The position numbers and the translations under genes are program-made. Under the pieces are notes generated by a model. The model saw only the letters and a list, made by a program, of their open reading frames with translations, did not search any database and was not told the origin of the DNA. From JBKPCD01 sp046727175 (GTDB taxonomy: Bacteria; Acidobacteriota; Vicinamibacteria; Vicinamibacterales; 2-12-FULL-66-21), in contig JBKPCD010000023.1 in assembly GCA_046727175.1 (NCBI GenBank), positions 1 to 27,283 of the forward strand: a stretch of DNA of 27,283 nt. Direction: 5' to 3'. Shown piece after piece: positions 9,082 through 16,012 of the stretch; position 1 is the stretch's first letter; the number at the start of each line of letters is the position of its first letter.

Positions 9082-9108
9082 ATCGTACCGAGCGGTCTCG
9101 AAGGTCAA
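9082..9108 (-). promoter_or_regulatory. Probable activator-dependent promoter of the efflux operon
   Basis: On the minus strand, TTGACC (9108-9103) and TACGAT (9087-9082) resemble -35 and -10 hexamers but are only 15 bp apart, shorter than the 17 bp optimum. That fits a promoter needing an activator bound at the adjacent direct repeat (9110-9126). Transcription would start near 9075, leaving a leader of roughly 27 nt before the ATG at 9048. This is inference from sequence pattern only. Confidence 0.4.
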
Positions 9109-9109
9109 C

Positions 9110-9126
9110 CTGACAACTTTCTGACA
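9110..9126. promoter_or_regulatory. Direct repeat CTGACA-N5-CTGACA, candidate response-regulator binding site
   Basis: CTGACA occurs at 9110-9115 and again at 9121-9126, an exact 11-bp period, with a related inverted copy CGTCAG at 9131-9136 and GTCA just before at 9104-9107. Half-sites spaced one helical turn apart are the known binding pattern of PhoB/OmpR-family regulators, and such a regulator is encoded 52 bp away at 9178. The site lies directly upstream of the putative -35 of the efflux operon, a position that suits activation. Confidence 0.5.
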
Positions 9127-9177
9127 TTTGCGTCAGGAACCGCGATCGGTGCTATCGACGTCGCTAACATAGATCGT

Positions 9178-9861
9178 GTGCGCATCCTGGTCGTCGAAGA
9201 CGAGCGGAAGCTGGCACAGGTACTTCAGTCGGCCTTGCACAGCGAGCACTACGACGTGGTGGTTGCGCCGACCGGTGAAGATGGGTTCTTTCGGGCCAAC
9301 GACGAAGCATTCGACCTCGTCGTGCTGGATCTGATGCTGCCCGGTCGGAGCGGGCTCGAGATCCTGCAGGCATTGAGGAAACGGCAGATCCACACACCGG
9401 TTCTAATCCTGACTGCACGCGACGGTATCGAGGATCGCGTGTTAGGGCTCGATCTCGGCGCAGACGACTATCTCGTCAAGCCATTCGCCCTTCCGGAGCT
9501 GCTGGCTCGGATTCGGGCCTTGCTCCGGCGTGGCCGTCCAGCAGATGCCCTTCGGTTGAAAGCGAGCGATCTGGAACTGGACGTCGTGACACGTCGCGCG
9601 ACGCGTGCCAATCGGCAGCTGGACTTGACCCCCCGGGAGTTCGATCTCCTCGAGTATTTGCTGCGGCATCAGGGCCATCTGGTGTCGCGCGAGATGTTGG
9701 CTCGGGAGGTCTGGAAAGAGCCACGTCGTGCGACACCGCTCGATAACGTCATCGACGTGCAAATCGCGCGGCTCCGCAAGAAGGTCGATTCCGAGGGGAT
9801 GCCGCGCCTCATTCACACGCTTCGCGGCGTGGGGTTCGTATTGAAAGAGGGCGAGCCATGA
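9178..9861 (+). CDS. OmpR/PhoB-family response regulator
   Basis: A 227-residue two-domain DNA-binding regulator. The receiver domain (1-115) has the acidic pair E7-D8, phosphoacceptor D51 in LVVLDLMLPG, T79 in LILTARD and K101 in YLVKPFALPE, so all catalytic positions are present. The winged-helix domain (about 128-225) shows DLTPREFDLLEYLL, a recognition-helix region NVIDVQIARLRKKV and IHTLRGVGFVL at the wing. The start is a GTG at 9178 with no clear ribosome binding site; TAACAT at 9165-9170 could be a -10, which would make the transcript almost leaderless. It overlaps the kinase gene by 4 nt (ATGA). The closest well-known relatives are the CusR/QseB/PrmA type, which commonly control divergent efflux genes. 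Confidence 0.95.
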   Translation: MRILVVEDERKLAQVLQSALHSEHYDVVVAPTGEDGFFRANDEAFDLVVLDLMLPGRSGLEILQALRKRQIHTPVLILTARDGIEDRVLGLDLGADDYLVKPFALPELLARIRALLRRGRPADALRLKASDLELDVVTRRATRANRQLDLTPREFDLLEYLLRHQGHLVSREMLAREVWKEPRRATPLDNVIDVQIARLRKKVDSEGMPRLIHTLRGVGFVLKEGEP

Positions 9862-11294
9862 GGCCGCGCTGGGCCGCGCCATCGATTCGCGTCCGCCTTA
9901 CCGTCTGGTACGCCGTGGTCCTCGGTCTCATGCTGATCGTGTACGCCGGGGCCACGTACGTCGCGGTTCGACATGAGTTTCTGGAGCAACTCGACGATCA
10001 ATTGCACGAGGACTTTGAAACAGCGGAAGGCTCGCTCTCGCGCAGTTCTGATGGCGGTCTGACGTCGACTGCTGAGCGACATCACGACCCGGACGACGAA
10101 GGTCGGGCCATCGACGTGTGGTCGCTCACCGGGGAGCGAGTGCATCGCTCAGGCGCATCCGTCGATCTTCCACTCGTGACGCTGACGACAGGAACGCCGC
10201 ACGCTCGATACGAGTCAATCGTAGCGAATGGAGAGCGTTGGCGACTGTTGACCGGCACGACCATGGTCGACAGCCGCGCCGTCGTCCTGCGAGTCTCTCG
10301 AGCCGAAGAACGGTTGCGGAATCAGCTGTGGGAAATCCTCGTCGTGCTGGTGCTCGGGCTGCCACTCGTCGTCGTCCTCGCGGCGATGGGCGGCTACGTG
10401 CTCGCGAGGCGAGCGCTCGCGCCCATCGATCATTTGGCTTCAGACGCGCGACGGATCACCGCCGATCGGCTACACGAGCGCCTCTCCGTCCCAAATCCGA
10501 ATGATGAAGTCGGGCGGTTGACGGCCGTCATCAATGACACCTTTGCGCGCCTGGAATCGTCGTTCGACCGGCTACGCCGCTTCACGGCCGATGCCTCCCA
10601 CGAGCTCCGCTCGCCACTCGCCGTGATTCGCGGCATCGGCGAAGCCGGGTTGGGCGAACGGCGATCTCCCGAGGAATATCGTGAAGCGATGGGTAGCATG
10701 CTCGAGGAAGTCGATCGACTGACGAATCTCGTCGACACTCTGTTGCGGCTCTCTCACGCAGATGCGGGCATGGTTCGCCTGGCACGCGAATCGATCGATG
10801 TGGGCCAACTGACAAACGAGGTCGTCTCGTCGCTTGCGGTTCTCGCGGAAGAGCGCAATCAATGCCTTGCCGTCAATGTCGCCGATCACGTCACCATCTT
10901 GGCCGATCGCCCGGTGCTCCGCGAAGCCGTGACCAACATCGTCGACAACGCGATCAAATACAGCCCGCCCGGTTCGACGATCGACGTGTCGGCCCGCGCG
11001 GCGGACGGGCGCGCGATAGTGACCGTGGCCGACGAAGGACCGGGGATCGCATCCGAATACCGGGACCGTATCTTCGATCGTTTCTTTCGTGTCGACGAGG
11101 CACGCTCGCGCGATCGCGGCGGAACGGGCTTGGGACTTGCAATCGCCAAATGGGCCGTCGAAATCAATGGTGGTCAGATCGCCGTGGATCAACGGCCGAA
11201 CGGTGGTTCGGTCTTCCGCATCGTTCTGCCGCTCGCCGGCGCCGCTATCAACGGGCAACATCCGGCAGTTCATTCCGTTGGAGGTCAATCATGA
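9858..11294 (+). CDS. Sensor histidine kinase with periplasmic loop, HAMP and HisKA domains
   Basis: A 478-residue membrane kinase. TM1 (about 14-36) and TM2 (about 158-182) enclose a periplasmic sensor loop of about 120 residues without a recognisable fold. HAMP follows (about 183-240). The HisKA box RRFTADASHELRSPLAVIRG places the phospho-acceptor at H248. The ATPase domain has the N box NIVDNAIKYSP (N360, N364), G1 DEGPGIA (392-398), F box FDRFFRVDEARSRD and G2 GGTGLGLAIAK (421-431), so it is complete. The start ATG overlaps the regulator stop, and the end overlaps the next gene by 4 nt (ATGA at 11291). It phosphorylates the partner regulator. The signal is unknown; the CusS-like layout and efflux neighbours suggest metal or envelope stress. 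Confidence 0.94.
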   Translation: MRPRWAAPSIRVRLTVWYAVVLGLMLIVYAGATYVAVRHEFLEQLDDQLHEDFETAEGSLSRSSDGGLTSTAERHHDPDDEGRAIDVWSLTGERVHRSGASVDLPLVTLTTGTPHARYESIVANGERWRLLTGTTMVDSRAVVLRVSRAEERLRNQLWEILVVLVLGLPLVVVLAAMGGYVLARRALAPIDHLASDARRITADRLHERLSVPNPNDEVGRLTAVINDTFARLESSFDRLRRFTADASHELRSPLAVIRGIGEAGLGERRSPEEYREAMGSMLEEVDRLTNLVDTLLRLSHADAGMVRLARESIDVGQLTNEVVSSLAVLAEERNQCLAVNVADHVTILADRPVLREAVTNIVDNAIKYSPPGSTIDVSARAADGRAIVTVADEGPGIASEYRDRIFDRFFRVDEARSRDRGGTGLGLAIAKWAVEINGGQIAVDQRPNGGSVFRIVLPLAGAAINGQHPAVHSVGGQS

Positions 11295-12211
11295 AAGGGT
11301 TGGTCATCGGATCGGCGATGCTCGTAATCGCCAACGCGTCCGTCGCGAAGGCGCAGGACATGCCCGCCGAGTACAGACAGGTGCTCACAACGCTCGGCAA
11401 GCAAGGAGACTACAAGGCGAACGTGCTGAAGGTGAACATCCCTCGGAACGACGTCACCGTGACTGTGGCGAACGTCAAGACCCCTACGCCGTTCGGTTTT
11501 GGCGGGTGGATCGCCATGACGAAAGGTACGGGCGACATGAACGTCATGATGGGCGATCTCGTCCTCACGCAGGACGAAGTGAATCCGGTGATGTCGGCGC
11601 TCCTCGACAACGGTCTCGACGTCACCGCGCTGCACAATCACTTCTTCTACGATGAACCGCGGATGTACTTCATGCACGTGCACGGTCATGGGACGCCTGC
11701 GGAGCTTGCACAGAAGGTCAAGCCGGCGCTCGATTTGATCGGCAAAGGCGCCGCTCGCGCAACCACGACGCCAGCCCCCGCGCCGACAACGGGCTCCTCT
11801 GCCGGCACGATCGATACGGAGAAGATCACCCAGATCGTCGGCACGCAGGGTGAGCAGACCGGTGACGTGTACAAGATCACCATCGGACGTGACGATCTGA
11901 AATTGGCCGAGATGGGTGCGCCGATCAATGCGCGCATGGGTCTAAATACCTGGGCGGCGTTTGTCGGCACCAACGACAAGGCCGCCATTGCAGGCGATGT
12001 GGCGATGCTCGCCAACGAGGTGACGCCCGTGCTGAAAGCACTCCGTAAGAACGGGCTCGAGGTCGTCGCCATTCACCATCACATGACGCAGACGGAGCCG
12101 ACGATCTTCTTCTTGCACTACTGGGGGACCGGGCCCGCTGAGCAGCTCGCCACCGGGTTCAAGGCTGCGCTCGCCGAACTCGGCAAACAGTCTGCCACAC
12201 CGAAGGAATAA
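11291..12211 (+). CDS. DUF1259 (LppY/LpqO-type) exported protein with two tandem domains
   Basis: A 306-residue protein from ATG 11291, preceded by GGAGG 8 nt upstream and overlapping the kinase stop. The open frame extends to 10862, but that part lies inside the kinase gene and is a shadow. A signal peptide (1-22, ending AKAQD) is followed by two copies of the DUF1259 fold: copy 1 (about 25-150) with TPFGFGGWIAM, EVNPVMSALLDNGLDVTALH and HFFYDEPRMYFMHVHG; and copy 2 (about 178-300) with ARMGLNTWAAFVG, EVTPVLKALRKNGLEVVAIH and TQTEPTIFFLHYWG. A Thr/Pro/Ala-rich linker joins them. Each copy has an HNH or HHH cluster plus a later histidine, plausible metal ligands. The family has no settled biochemical function. 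Its position in the two-component operon suggests it acts in the same envelope response. Confidence 0.9.
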   Translation: MKGLVIGSAMLVIANASVAKAQDMPAEYRQVLTTLGKQGDYKANVLKVNIPRNDVTVTVANVKTPTPFGFGGWIAMTKGTGDMNVMMGDLVLTQDEVNPVMSALLDNGLDVTALHNHFFYDEPRMYFMHVHGHGTPAELAQKVKPALDLIGKGAARATTTPAPAPTTGSSAGTIDTEKITQIVGTQGEQTGDVYKITIGRDDLKLAEMGAPINARMGLNTWAAFVGTNDKAAIAGDVAMLANEVTPVLKALRKNGLEVVAIHHHMTQTEPTIFFLHYWGTGPAEQLATGFKAALAELGKQSATPKE

Positions 12212-12279
12212 CCGGCGTTCGCATCCACGGCGGCGATCACCACGTGACCACGGGAGTTGACAAACAAGGCGGTGATCTC

Positions 12280-13032
12280 ATGACTGGCGTCAGTTTGAAA
12301 AAGCTGCGGTCCGATCGTCGCGGGTGTTCGGCATTCGCCTCCCTGGTGTTTGTGTTCACCGTTGGAAGCCTGTCGTGCGGTCCGGCATGGGCGCAAGTAC
12401 CGCTTCATGGCGTCCGCGAGTTCACCGAGTCCGGCACGTTTGAAGTGCCGGCCGGTGTCTCCCAGATCATCGTGGAGCTCTGGGGCGCCGGTGGCGGTGG
12501 TGGCGGCGGCGCGTTGGCGGGAGTCGGCATGGCTCCGGGCGGCGGTGGTGGCGGCGGCGGAAGCGGCGCGTACCTTCGCGCCAGCGTCGCCGTGACACCT
12601 GGCGAGAGTTACCTCGTGACAGTGGGAACCGGTGGTCAGGGTGGAGCAGGTCCATCGGGCAACGCCCCGGCATCTGGATTGGACGGGGGAGACTCCACGA
12701 TTCGGCGTGGAGGTACGGCCGTGTTGATGGCCAGAGGCGGTCGCGGAGGACGATCCGCTACAACGTTCAGCGGTGGCATGCCAGGCGCTGGAGGCGAAGG
12801 TACACCGGCCCAGTGGATGCTCGTCCGATCGGGATTGACTGGCTATCGCGGCGAAGGCGGCACCAACGACGAGTCTGATTCCACGTTCGGAGGACGTGGT
12901 GCGGCATTTGTCGCCGGTACGGTCGCGGTCCGTGGTTCAGCCGGTGGTGCCGGCGGCGCTGGCGGACTTCTGGGCAATCCGGGAAAGAAGGGTGCGGATG
13001 GGGAACCGGGCTACGTCGTGATCAGTTGGTGA
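12280..13032 (+). CDS. Secreted glycine-rich domain protein
   Basis: A 250-residue protein. I chose ATG 12280 over the in-frame GTG at 12244 because a purine-rich AAGGCGGTG precedes it and a signal peptide follows directly (hydrophobic core about 18-35, ending AWAQ). The mature part opens with the beta-strands FTESGTFEVPAGVSQIIVEL and WGAGGGGGGG, which are the hallmark of the Gly_rich domain also found in phage tail and cell-surface proteins. Long glycine runs (polyglycine loops near residues 75-105, 130-145 and 215-235) follow, and the chain closes with GEPGYVVISW, the standard last strand. It is probably an extracellular or surface structural protein. No catalytic residues are visible. It follows the DUF1259 gene by 68 bp in the same direction. 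No phage genes are nearby. Confidence 0.8.
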   Translation: MTGVSLKKLRSDRRGCSAFASLVFVFTVGSLSCGPAWAQVPLHGVREFTESGTFEVPAGVSQIIVELWGAGGGGGGGALAGVGMAPGGGGGGGGSGAYLRASVAVTPGESYLVTVGTGGQGGAGPSGNAPASGLDGGDSTIRRGGTAVLMARGGRGGRSATTFSGGMPGAGGEGTPAQWMLVRSGLTGYRGEGGTNDESDSTFGGRGAAFVAGTVAVRGSAGGAGGAGGLLGNPGKKGADGEPGYVVISW

Positions 13033-13108
13033 GCGCACGCGAGGTCGGACGGCTCCGCGCGTTCAGCTCACATCAAAGAAAAGATTCTGCAGAACAAAGG
13101 AGTTCGGA

Positions 13109-13723
13109 ATGGGAATCTCAGCGATTGTCGCGACCACGGTGATCCTCGCCGCGCCCGCCGCAGAGACTATCGACTTCGACAAGGAGGAAGTCGGCAAGCC
13201 GCCCACGGGCTGGACGGCTACCCAGACCGGGTCGGGACAAGCGAAGTGGGCCGTCGTGCAAGACGACAGCGCGCCAAGCAAGCCCAATGTGCTGAAGCAG
13301 TCCGGTCAGGCGACGTATCCGGTATGTCTCAAGGACGACACAAATCTTACAGACGGATTCGTCGAGGTGAAGTTCAAGCCAGTCTCTGGCAAGGAAGATC
13401 AAGCGGGTGGAGTCGTCTGGCGCGCGAAGGACGCGAACAATTACTACATCGCCCGCGCGAACGCGCTCGAGGACAATGTGACGATTTACCACACGATCAA
13501 CGGCCGTCGTACAGAGAAAAAGCGGACGCCCATGAAGGTCGCCACGAATCACTGGCACACACTGCACGTCGACTTTCAGGGGCATCACTTCGTCGTCACC
13601 TTCAACGGCCAGAAGGCGCTCGAATGGGACGATGAGACGTTCAAGGATGCGGGGAAGGTCGGCGTCTGGACGAAGGCGGACAGCGTGACGCTGTTCGACG
13701 ATTTCTCGTACGGGTCGAAGTAG
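13109..13723 (+). CDS. Secreted LamG/DUF1080-like beta-sandwich protein
   Basis: A 204-residue protein with a strong AAAGGAG Shine-Dalgarno before ATG 13109. A short signal peptide (1-19) is followed by one concanavalin-type sandwich: TIDFDKEEVGKPPTGWTA at the start, FVEVKFKPVSGKEDQAGGVV and WRAKDANNYYIARANALE in the middle, then NHWHTLHVDFQG, FVVTFNGQKALEW, KVGVWTKADSVT and FDDFSY at the end. The order W.A.d..NYY..R.na.e and G.VGlWTKaDS...fDdf is typical of exported LamG/DUF1080-like proteins. It likely binds a glycan or another surface ligand; no active site can be assigned. It ends 11 nt before the next gene, which has its own GAGG signal, so the two are clearly co-transcribed. Confidence 0.85.
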   Translation: MGISAIVATTVILAAPAAETIDFDKEEVGKPPTGWTATQTGSGQAKWAVVQDDSAPSKPNVLKQSGQATYPVCLKDDTNLTDGFVEVKFKPVSGKEDQAGGVVWRAKDANNYYIARANALEDNVTIYHTINGRRTEKKRTPMKVATNHWHTLHVDFQGHHFVVTFNGQKALEWDDETFKDAGKVGVWTKADSVTLFDDFSYGSK

Positions 13724-13734
13724 AGGACAGTCCA

Positions 13735-14718
13735 GTGCGTGTCTTCATCGCTGCCGCGGTCTATCTGTTGATGGCCATCGAACCCCGCTTTTTACAAGAG
13801 CCGCTCGCGTTCGTCCGCGCGATCGAGCTGCCGCGTGTCGAAGGACGAATCGATCATCTCGCCCTCGATCCCGCGGGCGAGAAGCTCTTCGTCGCAGCGC
13901 TCGGAAACAACACGGTCGAAGTGGTGGACGTGAAGAACGGCGTTCATCTCAAGAGTCTGCCCGGTTTTCGCGAACCGCAGGGGATCGCCGCTGCGACGGA
14001 CGCGAAGATGATCGCAGTCGCGAATGGTCAGGGTGAGGGCGTGCAGTTGGTCGGCGCTGATGACTACCGGCTCGGGAAAGCCATCCCGCTTGGTGAGGAT
14101 TCGGACAACGTCCGGTACGATGCCACCGCGAAACGGCTGTACGTCGGATACGCCAGCGGCGCGCTTGCGGCGATCAGTCCCGAGGACGGCAAAGTGCTTG
14201 GAAGTGTCAAGCTGGCCGGACATCCTGAGTCGTTCCAGCTCGAACGCACGGGTTCGCGTATTTTTGTCAACGTACCCACCGCGGAGCATATTGCGGTCAT
14301 CGATCGAACCGCGATGAAGGTCATCGCGACCTGGCCTGTCTCGGGGGCCAAGGCCAATTACCCCATGGCGCTCGACGAAGCCAATCACCGGATGTTTGTC
14401 GGATGTCGTAAGCCTGCCAAGGTGCTCGTGTACAACACGACCACCGGGAAGCAGAGTGGCGCGCTCGACATCGCCGGCGATACCGACGACATGTTCTTCG
14501 ATATGAAACGCCAACGGCTCTACGTCGCGGGAGGCGAAGGCTTCATCGACGTGCTCGACGCGCGCGCCTTGGCAACACTCACGCGAGTGGCGCGCATCAA
14601 CACAGCAGCCGGCGCACGCACGGCGTTGTTCGCATCCGATCAGGGACGGTTCTATCTCGCGGTGCCGCATCGAGGCGCGCAGCGAGCAGAGATCAGAGTC
14701 TTCGAGGTCCGCGACTAG
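13735..14718 (+). CDS. YncE-like exported beta-propeller protein
   Basis: A 327-residue protein from GTG 13735, preceded by AGAGGA 8 nt upstream. A hydrophobic N-terminus (about 1-16) suggests export. The body consists of repeated four-strand blades with motifs such as IDHLALDPAGEKLFVAALGNNTVEVVDV, YDATAKRLYVGYASGALAAI, SRIFVNVPTAEHIAVID, ALDEANHRMFVGCRKPAKVLVYN and DMKRQRLYVAGGEGFIDVLD (each given here only as a landmark), which fit a YVTN/YncE seven-bladed propeller. Such proteins are periplasmic or surface binding scaffolds; E. coli YncE binds DNA in vitro, but a shared function cannot be assumed. It is linked tightly to the LamG-like gene upstream. Confidence 0.83.
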   Translation: MRVFIAAAVYLLMAIEPRFLQEPLAFVRAIELPRVEGRIDHLALDPAGEKLFVAALGNNTVEVVDVKNGVHLKSLPGFREPQGIAAATDAKMIAVANGQGEGVQLVGADDYRLGKAIPLGEDSDNVRYDATAKRLYVGYASGALAAISPEDGKVLGSVKLAGHPESFQLERTGSRIFVNVPTAEHIAVIDRTAMKVIATWPVSGAKANYPMALDEANHRMFVGCRKPAKVLVYNTTTGKQSGALDIAGDTDDMFFDMKRQRLYVAGGEGFIDVLDARALATLTRVARINTAAGARTALFASDQGRFYLAVPHRGAQRAEIRVFEVRD

Positions 14719-14764
14719 AGCTGGTCCAGAGCTCGAGACCGGACCTCGGAGGGTTCTCGGTCTC
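14718..14764 (+). repeat. Two adjacent short inverted repeats between the propeller and permease genes
   Basis: GAGCT (14718-14722) pairs with AGCTC (14730-14734), and immediately after it GAGACCG (14735-14741) pairs perfectly with CGGTCTC (14758-14764). The first starts at the last base of the propeller stop codon; both lie in the 60-bp gap before the permease gene. There is no T-tract, so this is not a classic terminator. It could slow or partly stop transcription, or protect the mRNA end. Confidence 0.35.
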
Positions 14765-14778
14765 CACTGAGGACATTC

Positions 14779-15996
14779 ATGACGATCGCGACGGCGATGG
14801 TTCTCGCGCTCAGGGCGCTGCGCCGCAACATCATGCGGAGCGCTCTGACGACCCTCGGGATCGCCGTAGGGATTGCCGCGGTGATGTGCACCGTGGCGCT
14901 CGGCGAGGGCAGTTCAGAGCAAGTGCAGCGACAGCTTCTCGAGATGGGCGACAACTTCGTCTGGATCGAGGCCGGAGGCCGGAACGTCGGCGGTGTCCGA
15001 ACCGGAACCGGCGCATCGCCGACCCTCGTCATCGAAGACATGCAGGCGATCCAGGAGTCGGCGCACGACGTGACGGCATGCACCGCACAGGTCGACAGCC
15101 GCGTCCAACTCGTGTCTCGAAATCAAAACTGGAACACGACGTATCGCGGTGTTTCCCCTGAATATCTTGAGATCAGAAGGTGGGTGATCGAAGCCGGTGA
15201 CATGTTTTCGAAGCAGGATGTCGATAGCCGGGCGAACGTCTGCGTGATCGGAAAAACTGTCGTCGACCAATTGTTCGGCGATGACAATCCCGTAGGGCAA
15301 AGCATCCGTGTCAACAACTTGCCGTTCAAAGTCATCGGGGTGCTGCGCGCGAAGGGGACGTCGTCGACAGGCCAGGATCAGGACGATACCCTCTTGCTGC
15401 CCTATACAACGGCTCAGCGCAAGATCAAGGGGATTCATTGGCTCGACGACATCATGTGTTCGATCAGCTCGCGCGAGCTGGTGCCGAAAGCTCAGGACGA
15501 GATTGTTGCCTTGCTCAGGCTTCGACATCGTCTCACACCGGCCGCCGACAACGACTTCACCATCCGCACGCCGCAGGAGACGATGCGGCTGCGTGAAGAG
15601 ACGACGAAGACACTTGCGTTGATGATTTCGTCAGTGGCGTCGGTCTCGCTCGTCGTTGGTGGGATTGGCGTGATGAACATCATGCTCGTCTCGGTGGTCG
15701 AGCGGACGCGAGAGATCGGCGTACGCCTCGCGACCGGCGCTCGCGAGCGCGACGTGCGTCGTCAATTCCTCGCGGAGGCGGTCGCCCTCAGTCTGGTTGG
15801 AGGCGTTGCCGGAATTACATTGGGCTTTGCGGCGTCCCGCGTCCTGGGTTCGACACTGGGATGGCCGATGCGCGTCTCGCCGCAGACCATCGCGATCGCG
15901 ACAGCGTGCGCAACTGGCGCCGGAGTGATCTTCGGCTACTATCCCGCCCGGCGCGCCTCCGCCCTCGACCCGATCGATGCGCTGCGTTCAGAGTGA
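14779..15996 (+). CDS. MacB/FtsX-type ABC transporter permease
   Basis: A 405-residue inner-membrane protein with the MacB topology: TM1 (about 18-42, LTTLGIAVGIAAVM), a large periplasmic MacB-PCD domain (about 43-275, with VSPEYLEIRRW, VIGKTVVDQLFG and NPVGQSIRVN), then three C-terminal TMs. The first of these carries GGIGVMNIMLVSVVERTREIG, the next LAEAVALSLVGGVAGITLGF, and the last ends in YYPARRASALDPIDALR, the family signature. Such proteins use an ABC ATPase to drive mechanotransmission for lipoprotein, toxin or antibiotic export. No ATPase or matching adaptor gene lies in the window, so the partner must be encoded elsewhere. AGGA lies before ATG 14779. It ends 16 bp from the convergent CusA-like gene. 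Confidence 0.92.
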   Translation: MTIATAMVLALRALRRNIMRSALTTLGIAVGIAAVMCTVALGEGSSEQVQRQLLEMGDNFVWIEAGGRNVGGVRTGTGASPTLVIEDMQAIQESAHDVTACTAQVDSRVQLVSRNQNWNTTYRGVSPEYLEIRRWVIEAGDMFSKQDVDSRANVCVIGKTVVDQLFGDDNPVGQSIRVNNLPFKVIGVLRAKGTSSTGQDQDDTLLLPYTTAQRKIKGIHWLDDIMCSISSRELVPKAQDEIVALLRLRHRLTPAADNDFTIRTPQETMRLREETTKTLALMISSVASVSLVVGGIGVMNIMLVSVVERTREIGVRLATGARERDVRRQFLAEAVALSLVGGVAGITLGFAASRVLGSTLGWPMRVSPQTIAIATACATGAGVIFGYYPARRASALDPIDALRSE

Positions 15997-16012
15997 GGCT
16001 CGAGAGACCCTA

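Noticed and set aside
9049..9108. TTG-started longer form of the first TolC-like protein
   Set aside because: The extension precedes the signal peptide with 20 charged residues and overlaps the putative promoter elements.
10862..11290. N-terminal extension of the DUF1259 reading frame
   Set aside because: It lies wholly inside the kinase ATPase-domain codons in another frame and is arginine-rich; the GGAGG and signal peptide at 11291 mark the real start.
13033..13108. Possible terminator after the glycine-rich gene
   Set aside because: Only an imperfect GC-rich pairing (GAGCGC/GCGCGTTC-like) without a T-tract; too weak to call.
13792..14670. 292-codon minus-strand frame
   Set aside because: It is antisense to the YncE-like propeller and has no signal, domain or start site.
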